Source: Bacillota bacterium
GTDB taxonomy: Bacteria > Bacillota > Clostridia > Peptostreptococcales > Anaerovoracaceae
Direction of reading: 5' to 3'
Length of the DNA stretch: 6,971 nt
NCBI GenBank assembly: GCA_016281165.1
Contig: JAEEIC010000255.1
Coordinates: forward strand, 1 to 6,971
The position numbers and the translations under genes were made by a program. The stretch's first letter is position 1. The number at the start of each line of letters is the position of its first letter. Of the stretch, positions 1 to 5,873 are shown piece by piece. The notes beneath the pieces were generated by a model. That model was not told the origin of the DNA. It did no database searches and was given only the letters and a program-made list of their open reading frames with translations.

Positions 1-13
1 GGCTGTCTTCCAT
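1..13 (-). CDS. Possible start of a leftward gene, cut by the window edge
   Basis: On the minus strand an ATG at 13-11 is preceded about 9 bases upstream by AAAAGGGAAG, a plausible though not ideal Shine-Dalgarno, and begins M-E-D-S before the window ends. A good minus-strand promoter lies about 100 bases upstream (114-142), so something is transcribed leftward off the edge. Four codons cannot identify a product, and the real start could lie further left. This is an inference from promoter, ribosome site and ATG only. Confidence 0.3.
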
Positions 14-113
14 TTATTCGCTTCCCTTTTGCGGGTCCTTACACCCTTAAAGACGTGATCGGACAGAAAAGGTTACAATTTTTTTTTGTGAAAATCTATT
101 TTTCTTAAAACAT

Positions 114-142
114 ATTATACATTCATGCCCGGCGATATGCAA
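114..142 (-). promoter_or_regulatory. Leftward sigma-A-type promoter
   Basis: Read on the minus strand, TTGCAT (142-137) is followed by exactly 17 bases and then a perfect TATAAT (119-114). Transcription would start near 107 and run off the left edge, giving a leader of about 95 bases rich in A and T, before the possible ATG at 13. The rest of the 1-221 stretch shows no gene. It holds a T-run at 79-87 and a GC-rich inverted repeat at 166-186. Confidence 0.5.
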
Positions 143-225
143 AGGCAAGAACGCGCGGGCCCCGGAGCCGCCGTATCATGGCGGCTGGCGGCCTCCTCAG
201 ACCTGCCGGCGGCGGAAACATGAAA

Positions 226-251
226 AGACCGGCCTGATGACCGGCCGGTCT
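226..251 (-). terminator. Intrinsic terminator of the phosphate transporter/lyxose isomerase operon
   Basis: On the minus strand AGACCGGCC (251-243) and GGCCGGTCT (234-226) form a perfect 9-bp stem with an 8-base loop. The 3' arm runs into TTTT, a short U-tract. It lies 10 bases past the stop codon of the leftward isomerase gene, where the operon should end. The U-tract is short, so termination may be partial. Confidence 0.7.
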
Positions 252-260
252 CATTATCTT

Positions 261-947
261 CTATCTTGCCTTGGGATACTCGAAGCACAGCAGCCTGTAG
301 GGAGGCTCGTCCTCCTCTATCTTCGGGAAACGCCCCACGGGAGGCTCGAAGCGGTTGTCGCGCTCGTCGTCGTTCACGCGGCTGACCTCGCCCAAAAGGA
401 CGGGCCCGCTGCCCTCCTCCACGCGGAAATCGTGGTAGAGCCGGGGCGGGATGCTTATGCTCTCGCCGGGGCGAAGCCTGACGCGCGTGCCCGCCGGCAC
501 TCTGCGCCTCAGGCCGTCGGTACTGACGCTGACTTCGCTTTCCCTGTCGATCGACTCGTCGGGGAGAGAATCGAAGACCGTGATAAGCACGTTCCCCCCG
601 CCGCGGTTTATGATGTCTTCCATCTTGGACCAGTGGAAATGCATGGGCGAATACTGGCCCTCCATGAGATAGAGGAGCTTCTCCGCGTAGGTCTTCGCGT
701 ACTTTTCCGGCAGGCTAAGATTGCCGTTGCGCAGGGTTATGAGGGAGAGCCCCACCTTCGCGAAATCCCCCAGGCCGTAGTCGGTGATGTCCCAGCCCAG
801 CATATTGTCGCGTATCTCGTCGAACTCATGGCCCTTCTGCCGCCATTCTTCGGGCGTGAAGCCGCAGAAAGGCGGGAGAGCAAAGCCGCACTTCTTCGTC
901 ATCGCCTCGAGCTCTCTTAAAGCCCTGTTTATCTCGCTGCGTTTCAT
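261..947 (-). CDS. D-lyxose isomerase (cupin sugar isomerase)
   Basis: This 228-residue protein resembles the longer (about 227-residue) class of D-lyxose ketol-isomerases, cytoplasmic metal-dependent cupins that interconvert D-lyxose with D-xylulose and often D-mannose with D-fructose. The cupin metal site is visible: MHFHWSKME gives His103, His105 and Glu110, and RLYHDF gives His172, the expected three-His-one-Glu set. The GESISIPPRLYHDF strand and the PVLLGEVSRVNDD segment (Glu187) are typical of the family. The start is fixed by AGGAGGG eight bases upstream of the ATG. That ribosome site overlaps the stop codon of the upstream phosphate transporter, leaving only 11 bases between the genes, so the two are co-transcribed and probably translationally coupled. 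A terminator follows at 226-251. The family call is firm; the true substrate is inferred. No sugar transporter or kinase is nearby to show a pathway. Confidence 0.9.
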   Translation of the reverse strand: MKRSEINRALRELEAMTKKCGFALPPFCGFTPEEWRQKGHEFDEIRDNMLGWDITDYGLGDFAKVGLSLITLRNGNLSLPEKYAKTYAEKLLYLMEGQYSPMHFHWSKMEDIINRGGGNVLITVFDSLPDESIDRESEVSVSTDGLRRRVPAGTRVRLRPGESISIPPRLYHDFRVEEGSGPVLLGEVSRVNDDERDNRFEPPVGRFPKIEEDEPPYRLLCFEYPKAR

Positions 948-958
948 ACGGCGCCCTC

Positions 959-2767
959 CTAGTTGTTCTCCGTCTCGGTCTCCTTGAGCCTGGCCAGGTA
1001 CTTATCCGAAGCCCTCTTCAGCTCGTCGAGATAAGTCTGGTTCTCGCCCTCATGCAGCTGGGTGATGTACATGTGGTGCATCTCGCTGATCACCGGGTCG
1101 AAGAGGCCCATGGTGGCGAGGCCGATATTGGAGCACTGGTCTGATATGCGCTCGATGTTGGTCAGCATCTCCATGAAGACGAAGCCCGAATCGACGTTGC
1201 AGGTGCCGTTCCTCAGGCGCCTTAAGTGGAAATCCTTGAGCTGCTCGACCATATCGTCCACGACTTCCTCTATGGGCTCGATGTGGCTGGCTTCCTCAAA
1301 ACTGCCGTTGATGAAGGCGAGCCTGGAATGCTCCATGATGTCGGCGACGGCCTCCTTGAGGACCCTGAGCTCTCTCACCGCCATGGGCGAGAAGGCCACG
1401 CCCCTGTCGACCAGGGTCTGGGCGTTCTCGGTCAGGTTGACGGCGAGGTCCGAGATCCTCTCGAACTCGCTGACGCACTTGAGATAATAGCTGAGCACGG
1501 TGCTGTCGTGGCTCAGGGTGATGTGGTCCGAGAGCCTGGTGAGGTAGTCGCTGGCGCGGTCCGTCATGCGGTCCACGAACTCCTCTTCTTTATTGACCTT
1601 CTCGATCTTCTCCACGTCATACTCGGTCATGACGTCGATGGCCATGAGCACGTTGCCGATGGCGACCTCGACGGCGGCGGAGATGGCCTTGAAGGCCTCG
1701 GAGAGAGCGACTCCCGGAGACTTGAAGAAGGCGTCGTCCAGATAGGCGAACTCTTTGGCGTGCTCGTCCTCGATCGTGGGCTCGTCCTTTACGATCTTCC
1801 TGCTCAGATTGGCGTAGATCCTGGTGAAAGGCAGGAGAGCCACGGCGCAGCCGAGCTTGAATATGGTGTGGGTATCGGCGATGCCGCCGGAATGGAGCGA
1901 CTTATCCCAGAGGCTGTCCAGAACGCCGGTCATGTGCAGCACGCTGACCACGGTGAAGACCAGCACCACCTGGGAGATATTTATCAATACATGGACGATG
2001 CCGGTCCTTCTGGAATCCGCCTTGGCGCCGATCCAGCACACGATGGCGGTAGTCACGCAGTCTCCCATATATATGCCCAGGATGATGGGATACACGGCGG
2101 AGAAGCTGAGGACGCCTGTGAGCGAGATCGCCTGCAGAATACCGACGCTGGCGGAGGAGCTCTGCAGCATGAAGGCGACGGCGAAGCCGGAGAGGAAGCC
2201 CAGAAGAGGCATCTTTCCCAGAGTAGTGAACATCCTGACGAAGGTCTCGCTCTCGGAGAGATCTCCGACCGCGGCAGTCATGCTCAGAAGGCCCGTGAAC
2301 AGTATCGCGAAGCCCATGGCGATCTGGCCCAGGGTATTGGAATTCTTTGATTTAAGGACCATTATCAGCAGTATGCCGATGATGGCCGCGACCGGCGCGA
2401 GCGTCGCCGGCTGGAAGAGCCTCAGCAGCGCGGAGCTGCTGGAATCCACGTCGAGGAGCCTGATGATCTGGCCGGTGACGGTGGTACCGACGTTGGCGCC
2501 CAGGATGATGCCCAAAGACTGATCGAGGCTCAGGACCCCCGCTCCCACCAGACCCGAGGTGATGACGATGGTGGCGGTGGAGCTCTGGATGATGGCGGTG
2601 ACTAAAAGGCCGAGCAGGAAGGCCCTCACGGGGCCCTTGGTCACCTTGGCCATGGCGTTCTTGAAAGTATTGCCCGAACTGCTGCGCAGGCCTTCTCCCA
2701 TGATCCTCATGCCGTAGAGGAAGAGCGACAGGCCTCCGAATAATGAAATAAGATCGAATACAGACAT
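959..2767 (-). CDS. Na+/phosphate cotransporter with C-terminal PhoU-like domain
   Basis: This 602-residue protein is a NptA/YjbB-type sodium/phosphate symporter of the SLC34-related PNaS family, located in the cytoplasmic membrane. The inverted-repeat core is visible: repeat 1 has QSSTATI at 61-67 and GANVGTT at 90-96, and repeat 2 has LQSSSASVGI at 201-210 and GDCVTT at 235-240. Hydrophobic segments cover roughly residues 5-23, 48-72, 84-104, 121-138, 146-166, 186-208, 217-245, 257-280 and 300-316. Residues about 350-590 form a helical PhoU-like domain with the two metal-site signatures EFERISD (434-440) and NIERISD (537-543). Such fusions are usual in Firmicutes and are thought to couple transport to phosphate status. 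The second-repeat GDCVTT departs from the GxNxGT pattern of repeat 1. The start is supported by GAGGAG just upstream. It is the first gene of a leftward operon with D-lyxose isomerase. Export or import direction cannot be read from the sequence. Confidence 0.93.
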   Translation of the reverse strand: MSVFDLISLFGGLSLFLYGMRIMGEGLRSSSGNTFKNAMAKVTKGPVRAFLLGLLVTAIIQSSTATIVITSGLVGAGVLSLDQSLGIILGANVGTTVTGQIIRLLDVDSSSSALLRLFQPATLAPVAAIIGILLIMVLKSKNSNTLGQIAMGFAILFTGLLSMTAAVGDLSESETFVRMFTTLGKMPLLGFLSGFAVAFMLQSSSASVGILQAISLTGVLSFSAVYPIILGIYMGDCVTTAIVCWIGAKADSRRTGIVHVLINISQVVLVFTVVSVLHMTGVLDSLWDKSLHSGGIADTHTIFKLGCAVALLPFTRIYANLSRKIVKDEPTIEDEHAKEFAYLDDAFFKSPGVALSEAFKAISAAVEVAIGNVLMAIDVMTEYDVEKIEKVNKEEEFVDRMTDRASDYLTRLSDHITLSHDSTVLSYYLKCVSEFERISDLAVNLTENAQTLVDRGVAFSPMAVRELRVLKEAVADIMEHSRLAFINGSFEEASHIEPIEEVVDDMVEQLKDFHLRRLRNGTCNVDSGFVFMEMLTNIERISDQCSNIGLATMGLFDPVISEMHHMYITQLHEGENQTYLDELKRASDKYLARLKETETENN

Positions 2768-2777
2768 TTTTCTCCTC

Positions 2778-2800
2778 GTTAATTAACCCGTTTAATTAAC
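2778..2800 (-). promoter_or_regulatory. 23-bp dyad, candidate operator of the phosphate transporter operon
   Basis: Two perfect 9-base arms, GTTAATTAA (2778-2786) and TTAATTAAC (2792-2800), surround a 5-base centre. Each arm itself contains the palindrome TTAATTAA. The dyad lies in the leader, between the candidate -10 region and the Shine-Dalgarno of the leftward transporter gene. A dimeric regulator bound there would block elongation or initiation. It does not resemble a terminator (AT-rich stem, no U-tract). The regulator is unknown; phosphate control is a guess from gene content. Confidence 0.45.
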
Positions 2801-2828
2801 TTTCCTTTGCTTTTCGCATTTTTTCTCA

Positions 2829-2855
2829 TTTATCATCTTATCAGCATCCTGTCAA
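2829..2855 (-). promoter_or_regulatory. Promoter of the phosphate transporter operon
   Basis: On the minus strand a perfect TTGACA (2855-2850) is followed by an AT-rich stretch with several imperfect -10 candidates. The best hexamer is GATAAA (2834-2829) at a short 15-base spacing; TAAATG sits at 17 bases. The -35 is strong and the -10 uncertain. The transcript would have a leader of roughly 55 bases containing the 2778-2800 dyad. Confidence 0.5.
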
Positions 2856-2928
2856 AAAACAAGGGGAAAACGCAAATCCCGATATATTTGTCAAAAGCGC
2901 CGCGGGCTCCGCAAAAAACCTCATTTTC

Positions 2929-2959
2929 TTCACAAAAGACAAAAATAGTGTGATATAAT
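2929..2959 (+). promoter_or_regulatory. Extended -10 promoter of the foldase lipoprotein gene
   Basis: TGATATAAT (2951-2959) is a perfect TATAAT with a TGn extension. TTCACA at 2929-2934 is a possible -35 with a long 19-base spacer, which extended -10 promoters tolerate. The ATG at 2958-2960 overlaps the -10 hexamer, so it lies upstream of the expected transcript start (about 2966) and cannot be the translation start. Confidence 0.7.
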
Positions 2960-2999
2960 GGCAAAGCTCGTGCAAAATACGACTAAGGAGAGTAATAAC

Positions 3000-4028
3000 A
3001 TGAAAAGACATATAAGGATCGCCGCGGCCCTCACGGCCCTGCTGCTCGTCCTCTGTTCCTGCGGGAACGCCGAAGTGCCCCTGCGCAGCCGCGCCCTCGA
3101 CAGCGACGGTTTCGTGGCCGGCTTAAAGGCCCTCGACTACGTGGACCTCTGCGACCTCAGCAGCATACCCATCGCCGAAGCCGACATCCAGAGCTTCATT
3201 GACGACGTGCTCGAGGCCTACCCCATCGACACCCAGATCAACAACAAGGCTCTCGATTACGGCGATACCGCCAGCATCGACTACACAGGCTACATCGACG
3301 GCGTCGCCTTTGAAGGCGGGACAGCCACGAATTACGAGATCACCGTCGGCGAGACCGTGTTCATCGACACCTTCATCAACGACCTGGTCGGCATGATGCC
3401 CGGAGACAAGAGGACCATCATCGAGACCTTCCCCAACTACTATCCCGCCAACGAGAGCCTGCAGGGCAAGGAAGCCAGCTTCGACGTGACCCTCAACTAT
3501 CTCATAGACAGGAAGCCCGGCGAGTTCACCGACGAGTATATCGCCGAGAAGCTCTCCGCGGATTACGGCTGGACCACCACCGAGGAGATGAGGGCCGGCG
3601 TCATCCAGGAGCTCTGCTACAGCTACGTCACCGATAATTCCTCCGTCAAGGAGATCCCCGAGGCCATGCTCGAGGCCCAGAAGGATTCCCTGCGCGCCTA
3701 CTACCAGTCCTACGCCGAGTATTACGAGATGGAGCTGGAGGACTTCGTCACCCAGTACCTCGGCGCCGGCAGCATGGACGAGGTCGTGGAGCTCTCGGAC
3801 GCCTACGTGCGGCAGGGAGCCGAGCAGGCCATGTATTTCCAGGCCATCGCCGAAAGGGAAGGCCTCAAGAAGATCACCAAGAAGGACATCCGCGAGTACT
3901 TCAAGGAGACCATAGGCTCCAGCGATTTCTCCAGCCTCAAGAAGATCTACGGCCTGCCCTACCTCAAGCAGCTGACCAGGAACCACAAAGTGTTCGAGCT
4001 GCTGACCGAAAGGGCTTCCATTCAGTAG
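3000..4028 (+). CDS. Trigger-factor-like FKBP peptidyl-prolyl isomerase lipoprotein
   Basis: The 342-residue product starts at the ATG at 3000, preceded by AAGGAG. An in-frame ATG at 2958 is rejected because it sits in the promoter -10. Residues 1-20 are a lipoprotein signal (MKRHIR, hydrophobic core) ending in the lipobox LCSC, with Cys21 as the predicted lipidated residue; Cys19 is a second candidate. Residues about 83-172 match an FKBP-type isomerase domain: GDTASIDYTGYIDG (88-101), FEGG, and DLVGMMPGDKRTI followed by FPNYYPA. Residues about 175-340 are a helical region like the C-terminal chaperone domain of trigger factor. The N-terminal ribosome-binding domain of trigger factor is absent, and the signal peptide replaces it. 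The likely role is an exported, membrane-anchored foldase at the outer face of the membrane. Isomerase activity is inferred from the family. A DUF1292 gene follows 51 bases downstream without a terminator between. Confidence 0.85.
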   Translation: MKRHIRIAAALTALLLVLCSCGNAEVPLRSRALDSDGFVAGLKALDYVDLCDLSSIPIAEADIQSFIDDVLEAYPIDTQINNKALDYGDTASIDYTGYIDGVAFEGGTATNYEITVGETVFIDTFINDLVGMMPGDKRTIIETFPNYYPANESLQGKEASFDVTLNYLIDRKPGEFTDEYIAEKLSADYGWTTTEEMRAGVIQELCYSYVTDNSSVKEIPEAMLEAQKDSLRAYYQSYAEYYEMELEDFVTQYLGAGSMDEVVELSDAYVRQGAEQAMYFQAIAEREGLKKITKKDIREYFKETIGSSDFSSLKKIYGLPYLKQLTRNHKVFELLTERASIQ

Positions 4029-4035
4029 AGTTTTC

Positions 4036-4044
4036 TGGTAATAT
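4036..4044 (+). promoter_or_regulatory. Possible extended -10 promoter for the DUF1292 gene
   Basis: TGGTAATAT matches the extended -10 pattern TGnTAtaAT loosely and sits just past the foldase stop codon, about 36 bases before the DUF1292 start. No good -35 is present at 4016-4021. It could give this small gene its own transcript in addition to read-through from the foldase promoter. Confidence 0.3.
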
Positions 4045-4079
4045 AGATACGATGATTATCCCGAAGGGAGGAAACGAAA

Positions 4080-4361
4080 ATGACTGCTAAAGAGAAGATC
4101 GAAGAATACGAAGACGATGAAGACATCATAACCCTCGAGTTCGACGACGGAAAGACCGTTGAATGCGAGATCATGGGCGTATTCGAGTGCGATGGCAAGG
4201 AATACATCGCCCTGATCCCTGACGATGATACCGACGACGTCTATCTCTACGGTTACAAGGAGGTCTCCGATGAGGAGTTCGAGCTCATCGACATCGAAGA
4301 CGACGATGAATTCGACAAGGTAGCCAAGACCTTTGACGAGATCATGGATGAGGGTGAATAG
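4080..4361 (+). CDS. DUF1292 (UPF0473, YrzB-like) acidic protein
   Basis: This 93-residue protein fits the DUF1292 family in length and layout: a beta-rich core with IITLEFDDGKTVECEIMGVF (about 16-35), DGKEYIALIP (39-48) and DDVYLYGYKEV (52-62), then an acidic C-terminus ending FDEIMDEGE. Asp and Glu make up a very large share of the residues, giving a strongly negative cytoplasmic protein. The family's function is unknown; in Bacillus-type genomes it usually sits beside the ruvX-like gene, whereas here it follows an exported foldase. The start is supported by GGGAGG about 8 bases upstream. It may be co-transcribed with the foldase or use the weak site at 4036. A strong terminator follows 19 bases after the stop. 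Confidence 0.88.
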   Translation: MTAKEKIEEYEDDEDIITLEFDDGKTVECEIMGVFECDGKEYIALIPDDDTDDVYLYGYKEVSDEEFELIDIEDDDEFDKVAKTFDEIMDEGE

Positions 4362-4380
4362 ATAATTTCAGCGCATCAGG

Positions 4381-4410
4381 GCCCTTTCCCCCGCGGGAAA
4401 GGGCTTTTTT
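4381..4410 (+). terminator. Strong intrinsic terminator after the DUF1292 gene
   Basis: GCCCTTTCCC (4381-4390) and GGGAAAGGGC (4395-4404) form a perfect 10-bp stem with a four-base loop, followed directly by TTTTTT and further T-rich sequence. It is a textbook rho-independent terminator separating the foldase/DUF1292 unit from the repeat-protein operon. Confidence 0.95.
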
Positions 4411-4458
4411 GTTTCTTTTAGCGGACATTTCCGGGGACATTTTTCGCAGAATACTTTA

Positions 4459-4494
4459 TTTACAGCTCCGATGATGATATATTGTATACGTATA
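4459..4494 (+). promoter_or_regulatory. Promoter region of the repeat-protein operon, with a 10-bp palindrome
   Basis: TTTACA (4459-4464) is a good -35. Candidate -10 boxes are TTGTAT (4482-4487, 17-base spacing) and the extended -10 TGATATATT (4475-4483), which has no good -35. The palindrome TATACGTATA (4485-4494) overlaps or abuts the -10 and could be a small operator. The exact -10 cannot be decided from sequence alone. Confidence 0.5.
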
Positions 4495-4507
4495 TTCGCA
4501 AATACAG

Positions 4508-4522
4508 AAAGGAGTTCTCCTT
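4508..4522 (+). promoter_or_regulatory. Ribosome site inside a small hairpin
   Basis: The Shine-Dalgarno AAAGGAG (4508-4514) decides the start at 4523. It can pair with the sequence just before the ATG: AAGGA (4509-4513) against TCCTT (4518-4522) with loop GTTC. CTCCTT at 4553-4558, inside the coding region, could pair with it instead. The stems are short, so any effect on translation is inferred. Confidence 0.4.
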
Positions 4523-5716
4523 ATGGACCTTACCAAATTATTAGAAGAATCCCTCCTTCAGGAGGAAACGATCGATACTATAGCCAAAGAAGCCGGTGAG
4601 AGCGCGGCCGATACCCGCTCGGTCATCAGCTCGGCCCTGCCCGCCCTGCTCGGTTCCGCCCTCGGCGGCGGCTCCCAGCAGAGCTCCCAGGCGAGCCTTC
4701 TGGGCGCCCTCCTCGGCGGAGGCCAGCCCCAGCAGCAGGCCTCCCAGGCGGATCTTCTGAGCGCCCTTCTGGCCGGTCAGCAGACCCAGTCCCAGCCCGC
4801 GAACAACGCCGGCCTCCTCTCCGCCCTCATGGGAGGAAACAACCAGAGCAGCTCGCTCGTCTCCAACGTCAGCGCCAACACCGGCGTGAGCAAGAAGTCG
4901 AGCAACGCCATACTCCTGGTCCTGGCGCCGATATTGATCAAGATGCTCCTCAAGAACCTCACCGGCGGCTCGAACCAGCAGAGCTACGCCTCCCAGTCAT
5001 CCGGCGGCGGCAGCCTTCTGCAGGCCCTGCTGGGAGCGACCTCGACCAACAACATGGGCAGCAGCAAGCCCCAGAGCTCCCAGATGAGCGGAAACGACAG
5101 CCTGCTCTCCGCCCTTCTCGGAGGCGGACAGACCCAGCAGTCCAAGCCGAACCAGAGCTACCAGCAGGCGGGCGCGGCCGACAGCCTGCTCTCCGCCCTT
5201 CTCGGAGGCGGACAGACCCAGCAGTCCAAGCCGACCCAGAGCTACCAGCAGGCAAACGGGAACGACGCTCTGCTGCAGGCCCTTCTCGGCGCGCAGGCCC
5301 AGCAGTCCAAGCCGTCTCAGCAGAAGCCGGCCCAGAGCAAGCCGCAGAGCAAGCCCCAGAACAACGAGCAGGATCTGCTCCAGGCCCTCCTCGCCCAGCA
5401 GCAGGCTCAGCAGCAGAGCTCAAGCAAGGTCGACGACGGCGGTCTCATGGGAGCTCTCTTAAGCGGCATGGGCGGAGCTTCCCAGAGCCAGGCCAAGCCC
5501 CAGCAGAGCAGCGGCGGCCTGCTCGAGTCCCTGCTCGGACTGAGGTCCGCCGAGGAAGCGACCAAGGCCTCCTCCGGCGCCAAGACCACTACCGCCAAGA
5601 AGACCGTGACCGGCGGCAAGAAGACGACCTCGGCCAAGAGCGACGCCACCTCGACCGGCAAGAAGGATACCGACAGCGCGAAGAAGACCGTGATCAAGGT
5701 CAACAATAAGAAGTAA
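4523..5716 (+). CDS. DUF937-like protein expanded by ten LLxxLL repeats with Lys-rich tail
   Basis: This 397-residue protein has no signal peptide and is probably cytoplasmic. Residues 1-50 resemble the start of DUF937 (YidB-like) proteins: LLEESLLQEETIDTIAKEAG, then SALPALLGSALGGG. Residues 111-146 resemble the second half: SNVSANTGVSKKSSN followed by ILLVLAPILIKMLLKNL. Between and after them the motif LLxALLGG recurs, starting at residues 59, 78, 98, 165, 194, 222, 250, 285, 308 and 333, separated by Gln/Ser/Pro-rich linkers. Two repeats are nearly identical 84-bp units. Residues about 340-397 form a Lys/Thr/Ala-rich tail like a histone-H1 or nucleic-acid-binding tail, ending VIKVNNKK. DUF937 has no settled function. 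The repeats look like short self-associating amphipathic helices on flexible tethers, suggesting a scaffold or phase-separating protein; this is inference. The next gene starts 10 bases later and shares the tail motif. Confidence 0.75.
   Translation: MDLTKLLEESLLQEETIDTIAKEAGESAADTRSVISSALPALLGSALGGGSQQSSQASLLGALLGGGQPQQQASQADLLSALLAGQQTQSQPANNAGLLSALMGGNNQSSSLVSNVSANTGVSKKSSNAILLVLAPILIKMLLKNLTGGSNQQSYASQSSGGGSLLQALLGATSTNNMGSSKPQSSQMSGNDSLLSALLGGGQTQQSKPNQSYQQAGAADSLLSALLGGGQTQQSKPTQSYQQANGNDALLQALLGAQAQQSKPSQQKPAQSKPQSKPQNNEQDLLQALLAQQQAQQQSSSKVDDGGLMGALLSGMGGASQSQAKPQQSSGGLLESLLGLRSAEEATKASSGAKTTTAKKTVTGGKKTTSAKSDATSTGKKDTDSAKKTVIKVNNKK
5096..5263 (+). repeat. Two tandem 84-bp units (28 residues each) in the repeat protein
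   Basis: Units 5096-5179 and 5180-5263 each begin GACAGCCTGCTCTCC and encode DSLLSALLGGGQTQQSKP, then (N/T)QSYQQ. Their first 74 bases differ at one position, and only the last ten diverge. A third, decayed unit (DALLQALLGAQAQQSKP) begins in register at 5264. Near-identity including silent positions points to recent duplication within the gene, which may vary in copy number between strains. Confidence 0.9.
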
Positions 5717-5873
5717 GGAGGCCAATATGGCAGTAGAAAAGAAGCCCGTCGACACCTCGGCGGTGACGAGAAAGAAGGCGGACGCCGAAGCCGCTCCCGA
5801 AGAGACCGAAAAGAAGGTCACCAAGAAGACTGTCGAAAAGCAGCCTGTCGAGAAGACCGTGGTCAAGGTCAAC
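5682..5873 (+). repeat. Direct repeat linking the ends of two adjacent genes
   Basis: Bases 5682-5704 (end of the repeat-protein gene) and 5851-5873 (early in the membrane-protein gene) match at 22 of 23 positions, 169 bases apart and in the same reading frame. They encode KKTVIKVN and EKTVVKVN, each at the end of a Lys/Thr-rich stretch. The entry spans both copies and the sequence between. Confidence 0.85.

Noticed and set aside
166..186. Inverted repeat AGCCGCC / GGCGGCT with a 7-base loop
   Set aside because: There is no T-run on either side, so it is not a convincing terminator, and a 7-bp GC stem in a GC-rich patch can arise by chance.
1226..2350. Long plus-strand open frame (374 codons) opposite the phosphate transporter
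   Set aside because: The minus-strand frame encodes a complete, recognisable transporter with PhoU signatures. The plus-strand product is His/Asp/Gly-rich and typical of the antisense of a GC-rich gene.
2958..2999. Upstream ATG extending the foldase by 14 residues
   Set aside because: The ATG lies within the TATAAT box and upstream of the expected transcript start, has no ribosome site, and would put a polar stretch before the signal peptide.
3123..3986. Minus-strand open frame opposite the foldase lipoprotein gene
   Set aside because: It is an antisense shadow: Val/Leu/Gly/Asp-rich with no domain, and the plus-strand gene has a signal peptide, FKBP domain, promoter and ribosome site.
5096..5347. 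Short regular repeats as a possible CRISPR array
   Set aside because: The repeats are contiguous 84-bp units in a single open frame encoding a protein motif, with no separate unique spacers.
4690..5540. LxxLL motifs like nuclear-receptor boxes, hinting at a host-directed effector
   Set aside because: The motif is short and expected in any Leu-rich amphipathic helix. The protein has no secretion signal, and DUF937 proteins commonly contain such stretches.
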